A stretch of 64,000 nucleotides of DNA from positions 124,001 through 188,000 of the forward strand of contig PCXA01000001.1 of the NCBI GenBank assembly GCA_002796325.1, in the 5' to 3' direction. The notes under the pieces were generated by a model, which was not told where the DNA came from, did not search any database, and saw nothing but the letters and a program-made list of their open reading frames with translations. The DNA is from Deltaproteobacteria bacterium CG11_big_fil_rev_8_21_14_0_20_47_16. Lineage in GTDB: Bacteria; UBA10199; GCA-002796325; 1-14-0-20-47-16. The translations under genes were made by a program, and so were the position numbers. The first letter of the stretch is position 1; every line of letters starts with the position of its first letter. Shown piece by piece: positions 25,519-35,761 of this stretch.

Positions 25519-26706
25519 TTATCTTACAAACGAGAGGGCGGCGCTGGTAAAGGTCTCCGCTCCCGTACAGGCGTTCGCGCTTTGCTTTTCAATCTTTAGA
25601 GTGGTGGATGACGATGTGGGTATTTGAATCAGAAAAATAACGCCGGGTGTTGAAAGCGTATCATAACAATAGATTTTGCCATCAGCAGTGACCTCACTAA
25701 ACTCGCGATTGATGGTACCCGTGTGCGTTGGTGTAAATGAGGGGGTATTAACACCTATGGTGGCGTTACCAATCGAAAAGATTCCTAAAGTCGGATCGAT
25801 ATTGCTGTGAACGAGTGCAATGTTACCACTTTCTGCAGAAGCTGGACTACCAGCAGATGGTTCAAACCATTTGCCTTGAGCGGTATTGGCGACATCTTGG
25901 TCGACAGAACCGCATAAGGGAAGAGCATTAGCGGGACGGTTCAGAGCGGCCTCTAACTGGGTTTTGAGGGTGGCTGTGAAATAATCAATAGCGCACACCA
26001 CATGGAAATCATCATAGCCGTTGCCTTCAGCGCGGATGCGAGCATCGTTGGCATATATTAACGCTGTGATTCGATTGTCATACAATCCCAGGTCAACTGC
26101 GTACGATGATGTTGTGGGGCCACCAACTGTTCCAATTTGTTCGCCAGCTGTAATGGGAATATCTACACCGGCACTACAATGGGTTGTATCACCGCTGCCT
26201 GGATTGTAGGTGTTGCAGGATTTGTCAGCGCTGTTAAATGCGCTCAAAATTTCAGATGATAGCGTGGCGACATGATAGAAGTATGCTTGAAGCTGAGTGC
26301 AGGGATAAAAAATAATCGAGTAGTCAGTTTTATTGGTTGCGAGTGATGTGCCAGAAGAAATGTTGGTGATTGTTGCTGTAGCCGGTGCATAAAGAGGCAC
26401 ATTGTCAACGCTACTACCACCGGTACTATTTTTAATATAGAAGTAGAGGTGATTCGAGGGAAAGGTATGGTCCGGTGGATTCAGGTTGCCCAGTGGCGTG
26501 ATGCCATAGGAGCCAAGGTCTGATAGCGTTACCGGGAGTGCGGTGAACACATCACTGCTGGGGCATGATGAGACGCTCTTGGGTGGACCTGATGCCCCGC
26601 CGCTGGATGTGCTTCCGGCTGAGCCACCGTCCTGACAGCCCTGGAGGGCCGTGGCAGCCACAAGCGTGATGGTAAGAAGGCAAGCTTTCCTAAAATGACA
26701 GCTCAT
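25519..26706 (-). CDS. Lipoprotein with a LytM/M23-like region
   Basis: 395 residues from the ATG at 26706. The lipobox is TALQGC; a Ser/Gly linker follows. The middle (about 85-205) has the layout of an M23/LytM beta-sandwich: VPLYAPATATITNI, YSIIFYPCTQLQAYFYHV, IPITAGEQIGTVGG, YAVDLGLYDN. The HxH and HxxxD zinc ligands of active enzymes are not apparent, so it is probably a degenerate, non-catalytic version. Cysteines in the mature part suggest an envelope location. A GTG 15 bases upstream is the alternative start. Confidence 0.65.
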   Translation of the reverse strand: MSCHFRKACLLTITLVAATALQGCQDGGSAGSTSSGGASGPPKSVSSCPSSDVFTALPVTLSDLGSYGITPLGNLNPPDHTFPSNHLYFYIKNSTGGSSVDNVPLYAPATATITNISSGTSLATNKTDYSIIFYPCTQLQAYFYHVATLSSEILSAFNSADKSCNTYNPGSGDTTHCSAGVDIPITAGEQIGTVGGPTTSSYAVDLGLYDNRITALIYANDARIRAEGNGYDDFHVVCAIDYFTATLKTQLEAALNRPANALPLCGSVDQDVANTAQGKWFEPSAGSPASAESGNIALVHSNIDPTLGIFSIGNATIGVNTPSFTPTHTGTINREFSEVTADGKIYCYDTLSTPGVIFLIQIPTSSSTTLKIEKQSANACTGAETFTSAALSFVR

Positions 26707-26712
26707 ACGTCT

Positions 26713-26718
26713 ATTATA
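26713..26718 (-). promoter_or_regulatory. Consensus -10 box of the lipoprotein gene
   Basis: TATAAT on the minus strand, followed after 6 bases by the ATG at 26706. No convincing -35 is seen. The position predicts a leaderless message. Confidence 0.45.
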
Positions 26719-26755
26719 CACTGCTGCTTTTGCGCTCTCCTAGGACTTTTAAAAT

Positions 26756-26786
26756 ACAAAGGCCCAGCACAATGCCGGGCCTTTGT
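26756..26786 (-). terminator. Rho-independent terminator after the comEA-like gene
   Basis: A perfect 10-bp stem (ACAAAGGCCC and its complement) around an 11-base loop, followed on the minus strand by a T-rich run. It lies 20 bases after the comEA-like stop and separates it from the lipoprotein gene. Confidence 0.88.
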
Positions 26787-26806
26787 CCTCTCGGTATTAA
26801 TTTGTA

Positions 26807-27205
26807 TTACTTTGCGGTCATGCCACTTCCCTTAACAGGTTGCGGTAGTGCCGTGCTTGTGGACGCGGTTGCATCCAACGCTTCAGCCTTTTGAATACTG
26901 GATGTGCCATCTACACTTAAGTTGCTGCGGAATTTTTCAATGAACTTGGGACCGATCCCTTTGACCCGAGCCAAGTCATCCACGGATGTGAAATTGCCTG
27001 TGGCGCGTGCTTCAACGATGGCATCAGCGCGTGCTTTGCCTACACCTGGGAAGAGCATGAATTCCTGGGCCGTGCCGGTGTTAATGTTCAGTACGCCACT
27101 AACGGCTTTTTTGTGCGATCCGGCACACAGGCCATCTAATGTGGCGCCGGTTACAATGGTGAGTGCCATGACGGCGATGGCAATAAAGCGACTGAGATTT
27201 TTCAT
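26807..27205 (-). CDS. ComEA-like secreted helix-hairpin-helix protein
   Basis: 132 residues with a signal peptide (about 1-29). The central domain (38-95) contains the two helix-hairpin-helix motifs of the ComEA C-terminus: LNINTGTAQEFMLFPGVGKARADAIVEAR and FTSVDDLARVKGIGPKFIEKF. Such proteins bind double-stranded DNA in the periplasm during natural uptake; a role in competence is inferred from the family. The tail is Ala/Ser/Thr-rich. Its ATG overlaps the stop of the upstream small gene by 4 bases. Confidence 0.85.
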   Translation of the reverse strand: MKNLSRFIAIAVMALTIVTGATLDGLCAGSHKKAVSGVLNINTGTAQEFMLFPGVGKARADAIVEARATGNFTSVDDLARVKGIGPKFIEKFRSNLSVDGTSSIQKAEALDATASTSTALPQPVKGSGMTAK

Positions 27206-27396
27206 ACAGCGTTCTCCTTGGTTTTACGTGGACGGGGCTCCCGCACATGCAGGCGACCATTCATGGGCATTAAGTCCAGATACAGATTGAGCGAATCATC
27301 ACGATTCACAAATGCAATCCCGACGCGTGTCCAGATGGGGTCGTAACCCTCGCGTTCCACAATATGAAATACTTCCTTACGTTTACTGTCTGACAT
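27202..27396 (-). CDS. Small conserved protein upstream of comEA-like gene
   Basis: 64 residues from the ATG at 27396, which follows GAGG. The sequence VFHIVEREGYDPIWTRVG, FVNRDDSLNLYLDLMPMNG and LHVREPRPRK reads like a compact beta domain with a basic tail, a type common in myxobacterial-like genomes. Function unknown. It overlaps the comEA-like gene by 4 bases, so the two are made together. An in-frame GTG two codons earlier is less well placed. Confidence 0.7.
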   Translation of the reverse strand: MSDSKRKEVFHIVEREGYDPIWTRVGIAFVNRDDSLNLYLDLMPMNGRLHVREPRPRKTKENAV

Positions 27397-27575
27397 AACC
27401 ACCTCATTGGTTAAGTTCGGCGCGCACCCGACACAATGGATATAGCAATGGGTGTGCCAATCTGATGCTGCCGCAAGTGCCCATAAAATAAGGGCTGGCG
27501 GATTTGTGTGATTTGGGCTACTGGGCGCCTGTTGTGAAATTGGACAGCGGTTGTTGTTAAAGTGGACACCCAGAC

Positions 27576-28139
27576 ATGATGCGCCTCCTGATCGTCGACC
27601 ATAATGATTCGTTTACCCATAACCTTGTGGATGCCTTTCGGGTGTTGGGATCTGAGGTGGACGTTGTCCGATATGCGGCGCTGGATTCGATCATGTTGGG
27701 TGATTGGGATGGTTTGGTGTTGTCGCCTGGCCCGGGTCAACCGATGGATTATCCCAAAACCAAACAGCTGATTATGCAGTGGCCCAACCATAAACCAGTA
27801 TTGGGTGTTTGCTTGGGGATGCAGCTTTTAAATGAGTGGAGTGGTGGTAAAACGGTCCATGCGCCAACTGTTGTGCATGGCAAAAAGTCAGCGATAACCC
27901 ATGATGGACGCGGGGTTTTTAGTAACCTCCCCACACCCTGTATGGTGGCGCGCTATCATTCATTGTCATGTGATCTGGCATCAACTGATTGGCAAGTGCT
28001 GGCACAAACTGAAGATCATGTTCCGATGGCAATGCAGCACCGCACACGACCATGGGTAGGGCTACAATTTCACCCCGAGTCATTTATGACAGTGGATGGA
28101 CAACAGATGCTTCAAAGCTGGATTCACCAAGGAGAATAA
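27576..28139 (+). CDS. pabA: Aminodeoxychorismate/anthranilate synthase glutamine amidotransferase
   Basis: 187 residues, class I glutamine amidotransferase. It has DHNDSFTHNLV at the N-terminus, the oxyanion SPGPGQP, the catalytic cysteine in GVCLGMQ and the catalytic His-Glu in LQFHPESF. It supplies ammonia to the chorismate-binding partner two genes downstream, which has PabB character, so PabA is the more likely name than TrpG. Two ATG codons are adjacent (27576 and 27579); no clear SD. Confidence 0.88.
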   Translation: MMRLLIVDHNDSFTHNLVDAFRVLGSEVDVVRYAALDSIMLGDWDGLVLSPGPGQPMDYPKTKQLIMQWPNHKPVLGVCLGMQLLNEWSGGKTVHAPTVVHGKKSAITHDGRGVFSNLPTPCMVARYHSLSCDLASTDWQVLAQTEDHVPMAMQHRTRPWVGLQFHPESFMTVDGQQMLQSWIHQGE

Positions 28140-28140
28140 A

Positions 28141-28830
28141 ATGGGATTTGGATGCTCATCGCCCAAGAGGGCACAGGTCATTGTATCGTCCTATATCAAT
28201 GCTGTGCAGACGAATGACATGCACGCATACAAACACATGCTTTCCGAAGATGCGGGGATAGATGATCCAAAGGCAATCGCGCTATTTGCTGATATCATGC
28301 AAGATGGTGTCGTTACGGCGCAAGAACTGCAAAAGGCATCACCCTATTTGCTTGGAGGAGAGCTGGATACCTTCAAGCGCTTAACTGGCGCAGATGGCCG
28401 CGCACCCCTCCTGGCACATGCCCGTTGGTTGGCGCAGGTTTCGACTCATGGATTTGCAGAAAGTAGGTTGATGTTAGAGGAGTTAGACCAGATTCTCCAA
28501 GCCTCGGGACGCATTTACCTGCAGCCGATATATGGTGAATTGGCACAATCACTTTTGTCTGTTGCGCAGCATGAAGAGGTTGGCGTTGATGCGATTAAGC
28601 CGCTGTCGCGATTGGGTGAAAAGGGCATGGAGGCGTTGGTGGTAGTTCTGAAAGATTATAAGCGGAAGTGGCCCCTCCGCGCATTTGCTGCAGGAGCATT
28701 GGGCTCCATGGGTAAAGATGCCTATGCGGCAATTCCATCATTGATGCAGTCTGCACAACAGGATCCCGACAGTGGCGTGAGAAGTGTTGCCAAGCGCGCC
28801 ATCGACCAATTGACGAATCAGGGCAGGTAG
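28141..28830 (+). CDS. HEAT-repeat protein between pabA and pabB
   Basis: 229 residues from ATG 28141, which follows AAGGAGAA and lies 1 base after pabA. The C-terminal third has two PBS-lyase/HEAT-like repeats (GEKGMEALVVVLKDYKRKWPLR and AAGALGSMGKDAYAAIPSLM, then DSGVRSVAKRAIDQL). The N-terminal two thirds are helical and unassigned. No signal peptide. Its place between two folate genes is unusual; a scaffolding role would be a guess. Confidence 0.7.
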   Translation: MGFGCSSPKRAQVIVSSYINAVQTNDMHAYKHMLSEDAGIDDPKAIALFADIMQDGVVTAQELQKASPYLLGGELDTFKRLTGADGRAPLLAHARWLAQVSTHGFAESRLMLEELDQILQASGRIYLQPIYGELAQSLLSVAQHEEVGVDAIKPLSRLGEKGMEALVVVLKDYKRKWPLRAFAAGALGSMGKDAYAAIPSLMQSAQQDPDSGVRSVAKRAIDQLTNQGR

Positions 28831-28837
28831 GTGTGTA

Positions 28838-30049
28838 GTGACATGGGTCCACTTGGCCAGTCCCGGCCACCATCCTCTGAGTTGTTATTCCATTTCGGCC
28901 AGTAAGCCCCGTGCCGTGATTCGGGTCAAAAATGGAATCATTACGCTGCAAGAGGGCTCTCAGTTTCGTACGATTAGTGATCAAAATCCGTGGGAGTTTG
29001 TGGATCGATTTCTATCCGAACATCGGTTGCCAACAAATTTGAACACTCCATTTACCGATGGGCTCATTGGATACATTGGATACGAGGCGGGTCGCTATTT
29101 AGAAACACTGCCTTGCCTTGCACGTGATGATTTGGGGTTGCCTGATATATGGTTGATGCAACCCGGTCAGGTGGAGGTTCGTTGTGCCAGTCTTGAGTCA
29201 GCGTCTCAGTTAGGCCACACCGCGGTGATGGCATGTCTCGCTTGGTCTCCGAACATGTCCAAGGGCAACTATCTTGAGGCGGTCGCCAAAATTAAAGAAC
29301 ACATTGTCGATGGCGATATTTACCAAGCCAATTTTGCGCAGCGCTTCTCCTCGCCGTTTGAAGGGGATGCTCATGCGTTGTGGCAGCATTTGATGCAAAA
29401 AAATCCCGCACCGTTTTTTGCGTACATTCATGATCCTGAGTTTCAGATTCTGTGTACCTCTCCAGAACGATTATTAAAGCAAACTGGGGCAGCGGTTGAG
29501 TCGCGACCAATCAAAGGAACGCGCCCGCGTGGAAAGTCAGCCATCGAAGATGAAGCGATGATTGCGGAATTAAGTGGTAGTGAAAAGGAAGCAGCTGAGC
29601 TGGCGATGATTGTGGATCTGGTGCGCAACGATTTGCACCGCGTGTGTGTGACGGGCAGTGTCCAGGTAAGTCATCATCGTATGATTGAAGTTTATCAAAA
29701 TGTATTTCATCAAGTGTCTGTGATTACCGGAAAGCTGCCGCAGCAGGAAACGATGTTCAAAGCGTTAGCTGCACTTTTTCCAGGGGGATCAATTACAGGT
29801 TGTCCCAAGATTCGCGCCATGGAGGTCATTGATACGCTGGAGCCGGTGTCGCGTGGCGTGTATACAGGATCAATTGGATATGCCTCGTTTCATGGGACAC
29901 AGGATTGGAATATTGCGATTCGCACAGCGGTTGTGAAAAATGGCAAAATTCATTTATCGGTGGGGGGTGGTATTGTTGCGGACTCAAATCCCCACCATGA
30001 ATACGAAGAGACACTACACAAGGCCGCCACATTTTTCAGTAATATCTAA
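28838..30049 (+). CDS. pabB: Aminodeoxychorismate synthase component I
   Basis: 403 residues, chorismate-binding enzyme. The motif PIKGTRPRG contains the lysine that distinguishes aminodeoxychorismate synthase from anthranilate synthase (PIAGT). Other family segments are GDIYQANFAQRF, DLVRNDLHRVC, PGGSITGCPKIRAME and YTGSIGYASF. With PabA it makes 4-amino-4-deoxychorismate for folate. It starts at GTG 28838 behind AGGTAGG. It is followed by a strong terminator. No pabC is seen nearby. Confidence 0.9.
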   Translation: MTWVHLASPGHHPLSCYSISASKPRAVIRVKNGIITLQEGSQFRTISDQNPWEFVDRFLSEHRLPTNLNTPFTDGLIGYIGYEAGRYLETLPCLARDDLGLPDIWLMQPGQVEVRCASLESASQLGHTAVMACLAWSPNMSKGNYLEAVAKIKEHIVDGDIYQANFAQRFSSPFEGDAHALWQHLMQKNPAPFFAYIHDPEFQILCTSPERLLKQTGAAVESRPIKGTRPRGKSAIEDEAMIAELSGSEKEAAELAMIVDLVRNDLHRVCVTGSVQVSHHRMIEVYQNVFHQVSVITGKLPQQETMFKALAALFPGGSITGCPKIRAMEVIDTLEPVSRGVYTGSIGYASFHGTQDWNIAIRTAVVKNGKIHLSVGGGIVADSNPHHEYEETLHKAATFFSNI

Positions 30050-30056
30050 ACCAAAT

Positions 30057-30099
30057 AAAAAGAGGAGCGATACTCAGTATCGCTCCTCTTTTGGTTTTT
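30057..30099. terminator. Bidirectional terminator between pabB and the leftward gene
   Basis: Arms AAAAGAGGAGCGATACT and its complement form a very long stem, flanked by A-rich and T-rich tracts (TTTTGGTTTTT on the plus side). It lies between two convergent genes and can serve both. It is the only convergent junction in the window with such a terminator. Confidence 0.92.
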
Positions 30100-30114
30100 A
30101 CAGGATCCAATTTA

Positions 30115-30888
30115 TTATGGCACCGCTGCAGCGACTTCTGAAAAAATAAACACATCAGTGGTTGGCTTGTCAGCCAGCTTGATTTCATATTGGTGATAAG
30201 GTTCTACAATCTTTTTAACTGTGCCAGGTTTGTAACCAAATCCCCATTGGTAGGCATAAACAGTTTGGCCAACTTTGAAACCATTGGGTGCCATATCAAG
30301 TGGGCGCACTTTTGCAATTGGTGCAATCTCGACGTGACCACTATCAGTGCTAATCCAGACCTTGCCGTTACCCTTGGCGATGACAAGCCCTTTATATGGC
30401 GAATTCATATTGTTGCGATACACTACCCAAGCCATTGGATTGACGCCGCTCACCAATGGTTGTGCAAAGTCCATTTGCTTTTCGCTGATGTTGCTACCGA
30501 ATTTGTAGCGGAGGGTAACCTTACCCGCTTCGATGGCCTTTACTCGTCCAATAACTTTGCTGGCGCCCCAAGAATTACCCAGTGCAATATCGTTGATTTT
30601 AAGTTTTTTAGGATCGCCTACGGGATGAATGAGCGCGCCGGGAACATTGGGATACTTGGTGCCAATCTTGTCTATTAATGTTGCTGTATTGCCCTGAACA
30701 GAATCGACTTCGAAAATGCCTACTGCGGCCATGTCACCACCTGCTTCAGGAACGGTTGCCCACACTTTGTCGAGTGGCTTGGCAGTGACGGGAACCGTTG
30801 GTAAGCCATCCATCCAAGATGCTGCAGATGCTGTTACACTAAAGCCGATCACTAATAGAGCGAGTACTATTTTTTGCATGTGTCGCAT
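30115..30888 (-). CDS. Hypothetical exported protein with SH3-like repeats
   Basis: 257 residues with a signal peptide (about 1-22, ending TASA). The mature protein looks like three or four small beta-barrel units of Tudor/SH3 type, each with a V/G-x-V-x-AI/KV turn: GRVKAIEAGKVTLRYKF, GLVIAKGNGKVWISTDSG, AYQWGFGYKPGTVKKIV. No enzyme motif. The ATG follows GAGGAGG. It is the last gene of a possible leftward unit after the polyprenyl synthase. Confidence 0.65.
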   Translation of the reverse strand: MRHMQKIVLALLVIGFSVTASAASWMDGLPTVPVTAKPLDKVWATVPEAGGDMAAVGIFEVDSVQGNTATLIDKIGTKYPNVPGALIHPVGDPKKLKINDIALGNSWGASKVIGRVKAIEAGKVTLRYKFGSNISEKQMDFAQPLVSGVNPMAWVVYRNNMNSPYKGLVIAKGNGKVWISTDSGHVEIAPIAKVRPLDMAPNGFKVGQTVYAYQWGFGYKPGTVKKIVEPYHQYEIKLADKPTTDVFIFSEVAAAVP

Positions 30889-30931
30889 GAAGCCTCCTCA
30901 GCTGTTTAATTTTGCGGGCGGTATACATCAG

Positions 30932-31906
30932 TTATTCCCCGCGCTCAATCACATAATCGGCGAGTGCGAGTAACGCATCCTTTTCAATAGATGGCTTGAA
31001 GGGTTCCAGATGAGATTTGGCCTTGGCAATGTAGTGGCGCGCCAGGTCTGCGGTGTAGGTAAGTCCGTTGTGATCCTTAATAACAGCTAAAACGTCTTTG
31101 AATTGTCGTGGCGTAATTGCCTTGGCAAGCGCGGCATCTTTGATGCTCTGGCGCTGGGTATCATCGGCGCGCTTGAGAGCCACAATGAGTGGTAGTGTTA
31201 CTTTTCCTTCACGTAAATCTGTACCGGTGGTTTTGCCAAGACGTTCTTCTTCGGCTTCGTAGTCCAAATAATCATCTGCCAATTGAAAGGCAATTCCCAG
31301 ATCAAAACCATAACGCTTCATGGCCGTTTCATAGGATTCTGATACATCACCTAAAATGGCGCCGACTTGGCAGCAAGTGGATAGTAAGACAGCCGTCTTG
31401 AGTTGAATGACTTTGAGGTATTCTTCTTCGGTAATATTAATGTCGTTGGATTTAACTACTTCCAACACTTCACCTTCGGTGGTGGCGGTGATGGTGTTGG
31501 TCACCGCTTTCAAGATGCGTGGGTTGGCATGGCGCACCATAATTTCGCAAGCCTTACACCAGAAGAAGTCACCCACGAGCACGCTGATTTGATTACCCCA
31601 TTGTGCATTGGCCGATGGCCGACCGCGCCGAACCGCTGCGTTATCGATGACGTCGTCGTGCATGAGGCTGGCCGTGTGCACCATCTCCATCATGGCACCC
31701 ATGGTGGCAGCCGCTTCCCCGTGATAGCCTGCCATGCGTGCCGCCAAAATGGTGAGTGCGGGGCGCATGCGCTTGCCCTTATTGGCAATCATGTATTGAA
31801 TGACCTGCGTAATAATTTCTACGCTGGACGTGGTTTCGCGCCTAAGAACATCCTCTACGGAAGCCAAGTCGTGCTGAATGGGGAGGCAAATTTGATCCAT
31901 CGACAT
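30932..31906 (-). CDS. ispB: Polyprenyl diphosphate synthase, octaprenyl type
   Basis: 324 residues, trans-prenyltransferase that extends farnesyl diphosphate with IPP. The two aspartate-rich motifs are present: MHDDVIDNAAVRRGRPSAN (first) and LADDYLDYEAEEERLGK (second), with NKGKRMRPALTILAA near the N-terminus. The residue pattern before the first motif (MMEMVHTASLMHDD) lacks bulky blockers, consistent with a long-chain quinone side chain; the exact length is not certain. I place the start at ATG 31906, just behind a promoter. A TTG farther up is itself part of that -35 box. Confidence 0.85.
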   Translation of the reverse strand: MSMDQICLPIQHDLASVEDVLRRETTSSVEIITQVIQYMIANKGKRMRPALTILAARMAGYHGEAAATMGAMMEMVHTASLMHDDVIDNAAVRRGRPSANAQWGNQISVLVGDFFWCKACEIMVRHANPRILKAVTNTITATTEGEVLEVVKSNDINITEEEYLKVIQLKTAVLLSTCCQVGAILGDVSESYETAMKRYGFDLGIAFQLADDYLDYEAEEERLGKTTGTDLREGKVTLPLIVALKRADDTQRQSIKDAALAKAITPRQFKDVLAVIKDHNGLTYTADLARHYIAKAKSHLEPFKPSIEKDALLALADYVIERGE

Positions 31907-31913
31907 GGACGCG

Positions 31914-31942
31914 GCTCTAGTCCAGGATTGCAGGGCTGTCAA
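31914..31942 (-). promoter_or_regulatory. Promoter of the polyprenyl synthase gene, leaderless type
   Basis: Minus strand: consensus TTGACA (31942-31937), 17 bases, TAGAGC (31919-31914), then 7 bases and the ATG at 31906. No SD present. Confidence 0.55.
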
Positions 31943-31960
31943 AAGATAATAATCTGTTCG

Positions 31961-33451
31961 TTATCCGACGTTTTTTCCGGTGCGGATTTTAGCGGCCTGA
32001 ATAATTTTATCCAAATGGGCGATCTTTTCTAATACATAGCTTTGCTCAACATGAGTAAAGTTTTCATACCAATCATTCATTAAATCCTGAAAGTTAAATA
32101 GATCTAGATCGCAGTACTTTTGACGAATAGATGCCCAATGCGCTTCATCAATCGTAATGCCCATTTCAGAAAGGACCTGGTCAATTTCCGACTTGTCCTT
32201 GTAGAATTGTGGATGCTCAGCGTTGACCAGAATGTCCCAAATGGGGCTGTTGGGTAGTGGATATAATCGCGACACTTCTACGGATGAGAAATCAACCTTT
32301 TCCATACAATCAATGATGTGTGCCACTGTATTTTCGACGGACGTTCTGGTTTCCCCCAGCGCGCCCAAAATGAATGATCCATGAACGGACATGTCGGCCA
32401 TTTTTAATGCTTTTAGTGCCATAAGATTGGTCTGGTTTGTTGTCTTGTTCTTGCGTTGTGCTTCTAACATTTTGGTATCCCCAGAATCTAAACCAATGTT
32501 AACGCGTTTAACCCCAAGTCGTTTGAACTTTTGGACATTATCTCTCTTTAAAAGCCCTAGGGCGCGCGCATAAATCATAAACTCAATGTCACCACTGTCA
32601 ATCAGGGTGCGGATGTTTTTCGGCATCGTTTGTAATAGTTGATCAATGTAGACTGGGCTACTTGTAAAGCTGTCATACACCTCGAAGAACAAGTTGATGC
32701 CGTGTTCTGCGTGATAGTGCCCAATCGTTTCCCAAAAACGTCTTGGGTCTCCGGTGTTAATGGTTAAATCTGCAATGCTGCAATAAGAGCACCGCACAAC
32801 ACCATTCTCACAACCTCTTGCGTTATTAATGGTAACCACATTTATCTTTTTTCCGTGCAGTTGTCCGTGCGCCTCGTAATATTTTTGTGAATATATGCTC
32901 AGTTTGTCTGAAATTAAATTAAGGTCAGGAACCGTGTTCAATGTCTTTAGAAGATATTTCTTTGATGGGTTGGTCTTAATTGTGTCTTTATCTCGATAAA
33001 CTAAAGAACACACTGAATCTAGTGGTCGTTTGTAGTAAAGCGAATTTACCAATTCTACAAGGGGTTGCTCAGCCACATCGTTGGCAATAATAAAATCAAC
33101 GTACGGTCGATTCCTTATGATTTTTTCAGGGAAGAAAATTGCATGGTCATCCCCTAAGACTACTTTTGCGCCCATTGTTTTTGCTGCCTGGGCAATTTTG
33201 AGACCTTCCTCATATGTGGGTGTTAACACACTAATGCCAACCAGGTCGGGTTTGAAGGCCTCAATTTTTTCTATAATTTCTCCTTTGGTACTAATTCCGC
33301 CGTCGATTAGCCCAATCTCAATTTTGTCTCCAAACTCCTGATTGAGGCGTGTCGCAAGCTGAACAATTCCCATGTGTGGAAAGAGGGAAAAATTGGAGTT
33401 CTTTTTGCCTTCGTCCACGTCATGTGGGCTGTTGACCAGGAGGATCTTCAT
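31961..33451 (-). CDS. B12-binding-type radical SAM protein with CX6CX2C cluster
   Basis: 496 residues. The N-terminus (1-150) is a Rossmann-like domain as in cobalamin-binding radical SAM enzymes (MKILLVNSP, PHMGIVQLATRL, LVGISVLTPTYEEGLKIA, VVLGDDHAIF), although the B12 DxHxxG motif is not evident. The cluster motif is in ARGCENGVVRCSYCSIADL at about 215, CX6CX2C instead of CX3CX2C. Further radical SAM segments are YARALGLL, VKRVNIGLDSGD and LGALGETRTSVENT. Substrate unknown. ATG 33451; no strong SD. Confidence 0.78.
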   Translation of the reverse strand: MKILLVNSPHDVDEGKKNSNFSLFPHMGIVQLATRLNQEFGDKIEIGLIDGGISTKGEIIEKIEAFKPDLVGISVLTPTYEEGLKIAQAAKTMGAKVVLGDDHAIFFPEKIIRNRPYVDFIIANDVAEQPLVELVNSLYYKRPLDSVCSLVYRDKDTIKTNPSKKYLLKTLNTVPDLNLISDKLSIYSQKYYEAHGQLHGKKINVVTINNARGCENGVVRCSYCSIADLTINTGDPRRFWETIGHYHAEHGINLFFEVYDSFTSSPVYIDQLLQTMPKNIRTLIDSGDIEFMIYARALGLLKRDNVQKFKRLGVKRVNIGLDSGDTKMLEAQRKNKTTNQTNLMALKALKMADMSVHGSFILGALGETRTSVENTVAHIIDCMEKVDFSSVEVSRLYPLPNSPIWDILVNAEHPQFYKDKSEIDQVLSEMGITIDEAHWASIRQKYCDLDLFNFQDLMNDWYENFTHVEQSYVLEKIAHLDKIIQAAKIRTGKNVG

Positions 33452-33461
33452 GCAGCTTTAC

Positions 33462-33491
33462 ATTCTAGCATTGTCTGGAAAATGCGAACAA
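33462..33491 (-). promoter_or_regulatory. Promoter of the B12-type radical SAM gene
   Basis: Minus strand: TTGTTC (33491-33486), 18 bases, TAGAAT (33467-33462), then 10 bases and the ATG. It is back-to-back with the esterase promoter and shares a palindrome with it. Confidence 0.45.
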
Positions 33492-33499
33492 TGATTGTT
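33487..33499. promoter_or_regulatory. Palindromic operator-like site between divergent promoters
   Basis: AACAATGATTGTT is a perfect 6+1+6 palindrome. It covers most of both -35 boxes (33486-33491 on minus, 33495-33500 on plus), so one bound protein could control both directions. Confidence 0.5.
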
Positions 33500-33523
33500 T
33501 TTTGACAATCTCTAGCCTAGTGT
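33495..33523 (+). promoter_or_regulatory. Promoter of the esterase-glpK operon, leaderless type
   Basis: TTGTTT (33495-33500), 17 bases, TAGTGT (33518-33523), then 6 bases and the ATG at 33530. No SD present. Confidence 0.4.
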
Positions 33524-33529
33524 TCAAGC

Positions 33530-34263
33530 ATGTCTTTATCATGTGGTGTACTGATTGTTCACGGTCTGACTGCCACACCAGCGACTATGGCGCCTGCCAT
33601 TGAAGCAATGGAGGATGCGGGCTATGCGGTTTCTGCGCCAATGTTGCCCGGTCATGGCACAACGGAGCACGACCTGGAGCAGACCACCTGGCGTGAATGG
33701 GCGACTGCTGTGCAAGAGGCCTATGCAGAACTGGCAACCCGAGTAAATCATATCTATTATATGGGCCTGTCTCTTGGTGCTCTCTTGGGACTTTATCTGG
33801 CGGAACAACATCCCCAGAAATTAAGGGCGCTGGCATTGCTTGGGACACCACTTCATTTATCACCACTCGTTCGGCGCATTGTGCCAGTGGTACGCTACTC
33901 GCCCGTGCGCTGGATTTATACTGCGAGCCAAAAGGATTGGAAAACGTCGGTGGCGGATCCAGATGGATTGGAGGTCTACAAAGAATCCAGTTATACGCGC
34001 ATTCCAACAAAGGCCGTGTATCAAGTGTATGATCTGGAACAGGTGGTAGAAAAACAATTGGGACAAATTCGCACACCGATATTGTTGGCCCACTCGCATT
34101 TGGATGAGACGGCGCCTGCGAGTAATGTCGCGGCGCTCCAACGCCACATTCATAACCCTACACCGGAAGTCATGTGGTGTGATAAATCTTACCATGTACT
34201 GACATTGGATTATGATCGTGATGCAATCAATCAGGCGGTTTTGAAGTTCTTTGAAAGGAATTC

Positions 34264-34267
<4 letters not shown>
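33530..34267 (+). CDS. Alpha/beta hydrolase, carboxylesterase or monoacylglycerol lipase type
   Basis: 245 residues, no signal peptide. The oxyanion region is LIVHGLTATPATM, the nucleophile serine is in MGLSLGALLGL, the acid is in HSHLDETAP and the histidine in KSYHVLTLDYDRD. This set matches the Est30-like carboxylesterase family. The gene overlaps glpK by 4 bases, which suggests that the enzyme releases glycerol from acylglycerols and the kinase captures it (inference). Confidence 0.85.
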
Positions 34268-35751
<1,484 letters not shown>

Positions 35752-35761
35752 TGGAGGAATA

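Noticed and set aside
27540-27575. TTGGAC...TGGACA pair ahead of pabA as a promoter
   Set aside because: Matches to consensus are weak for both boxes; left unannotated.
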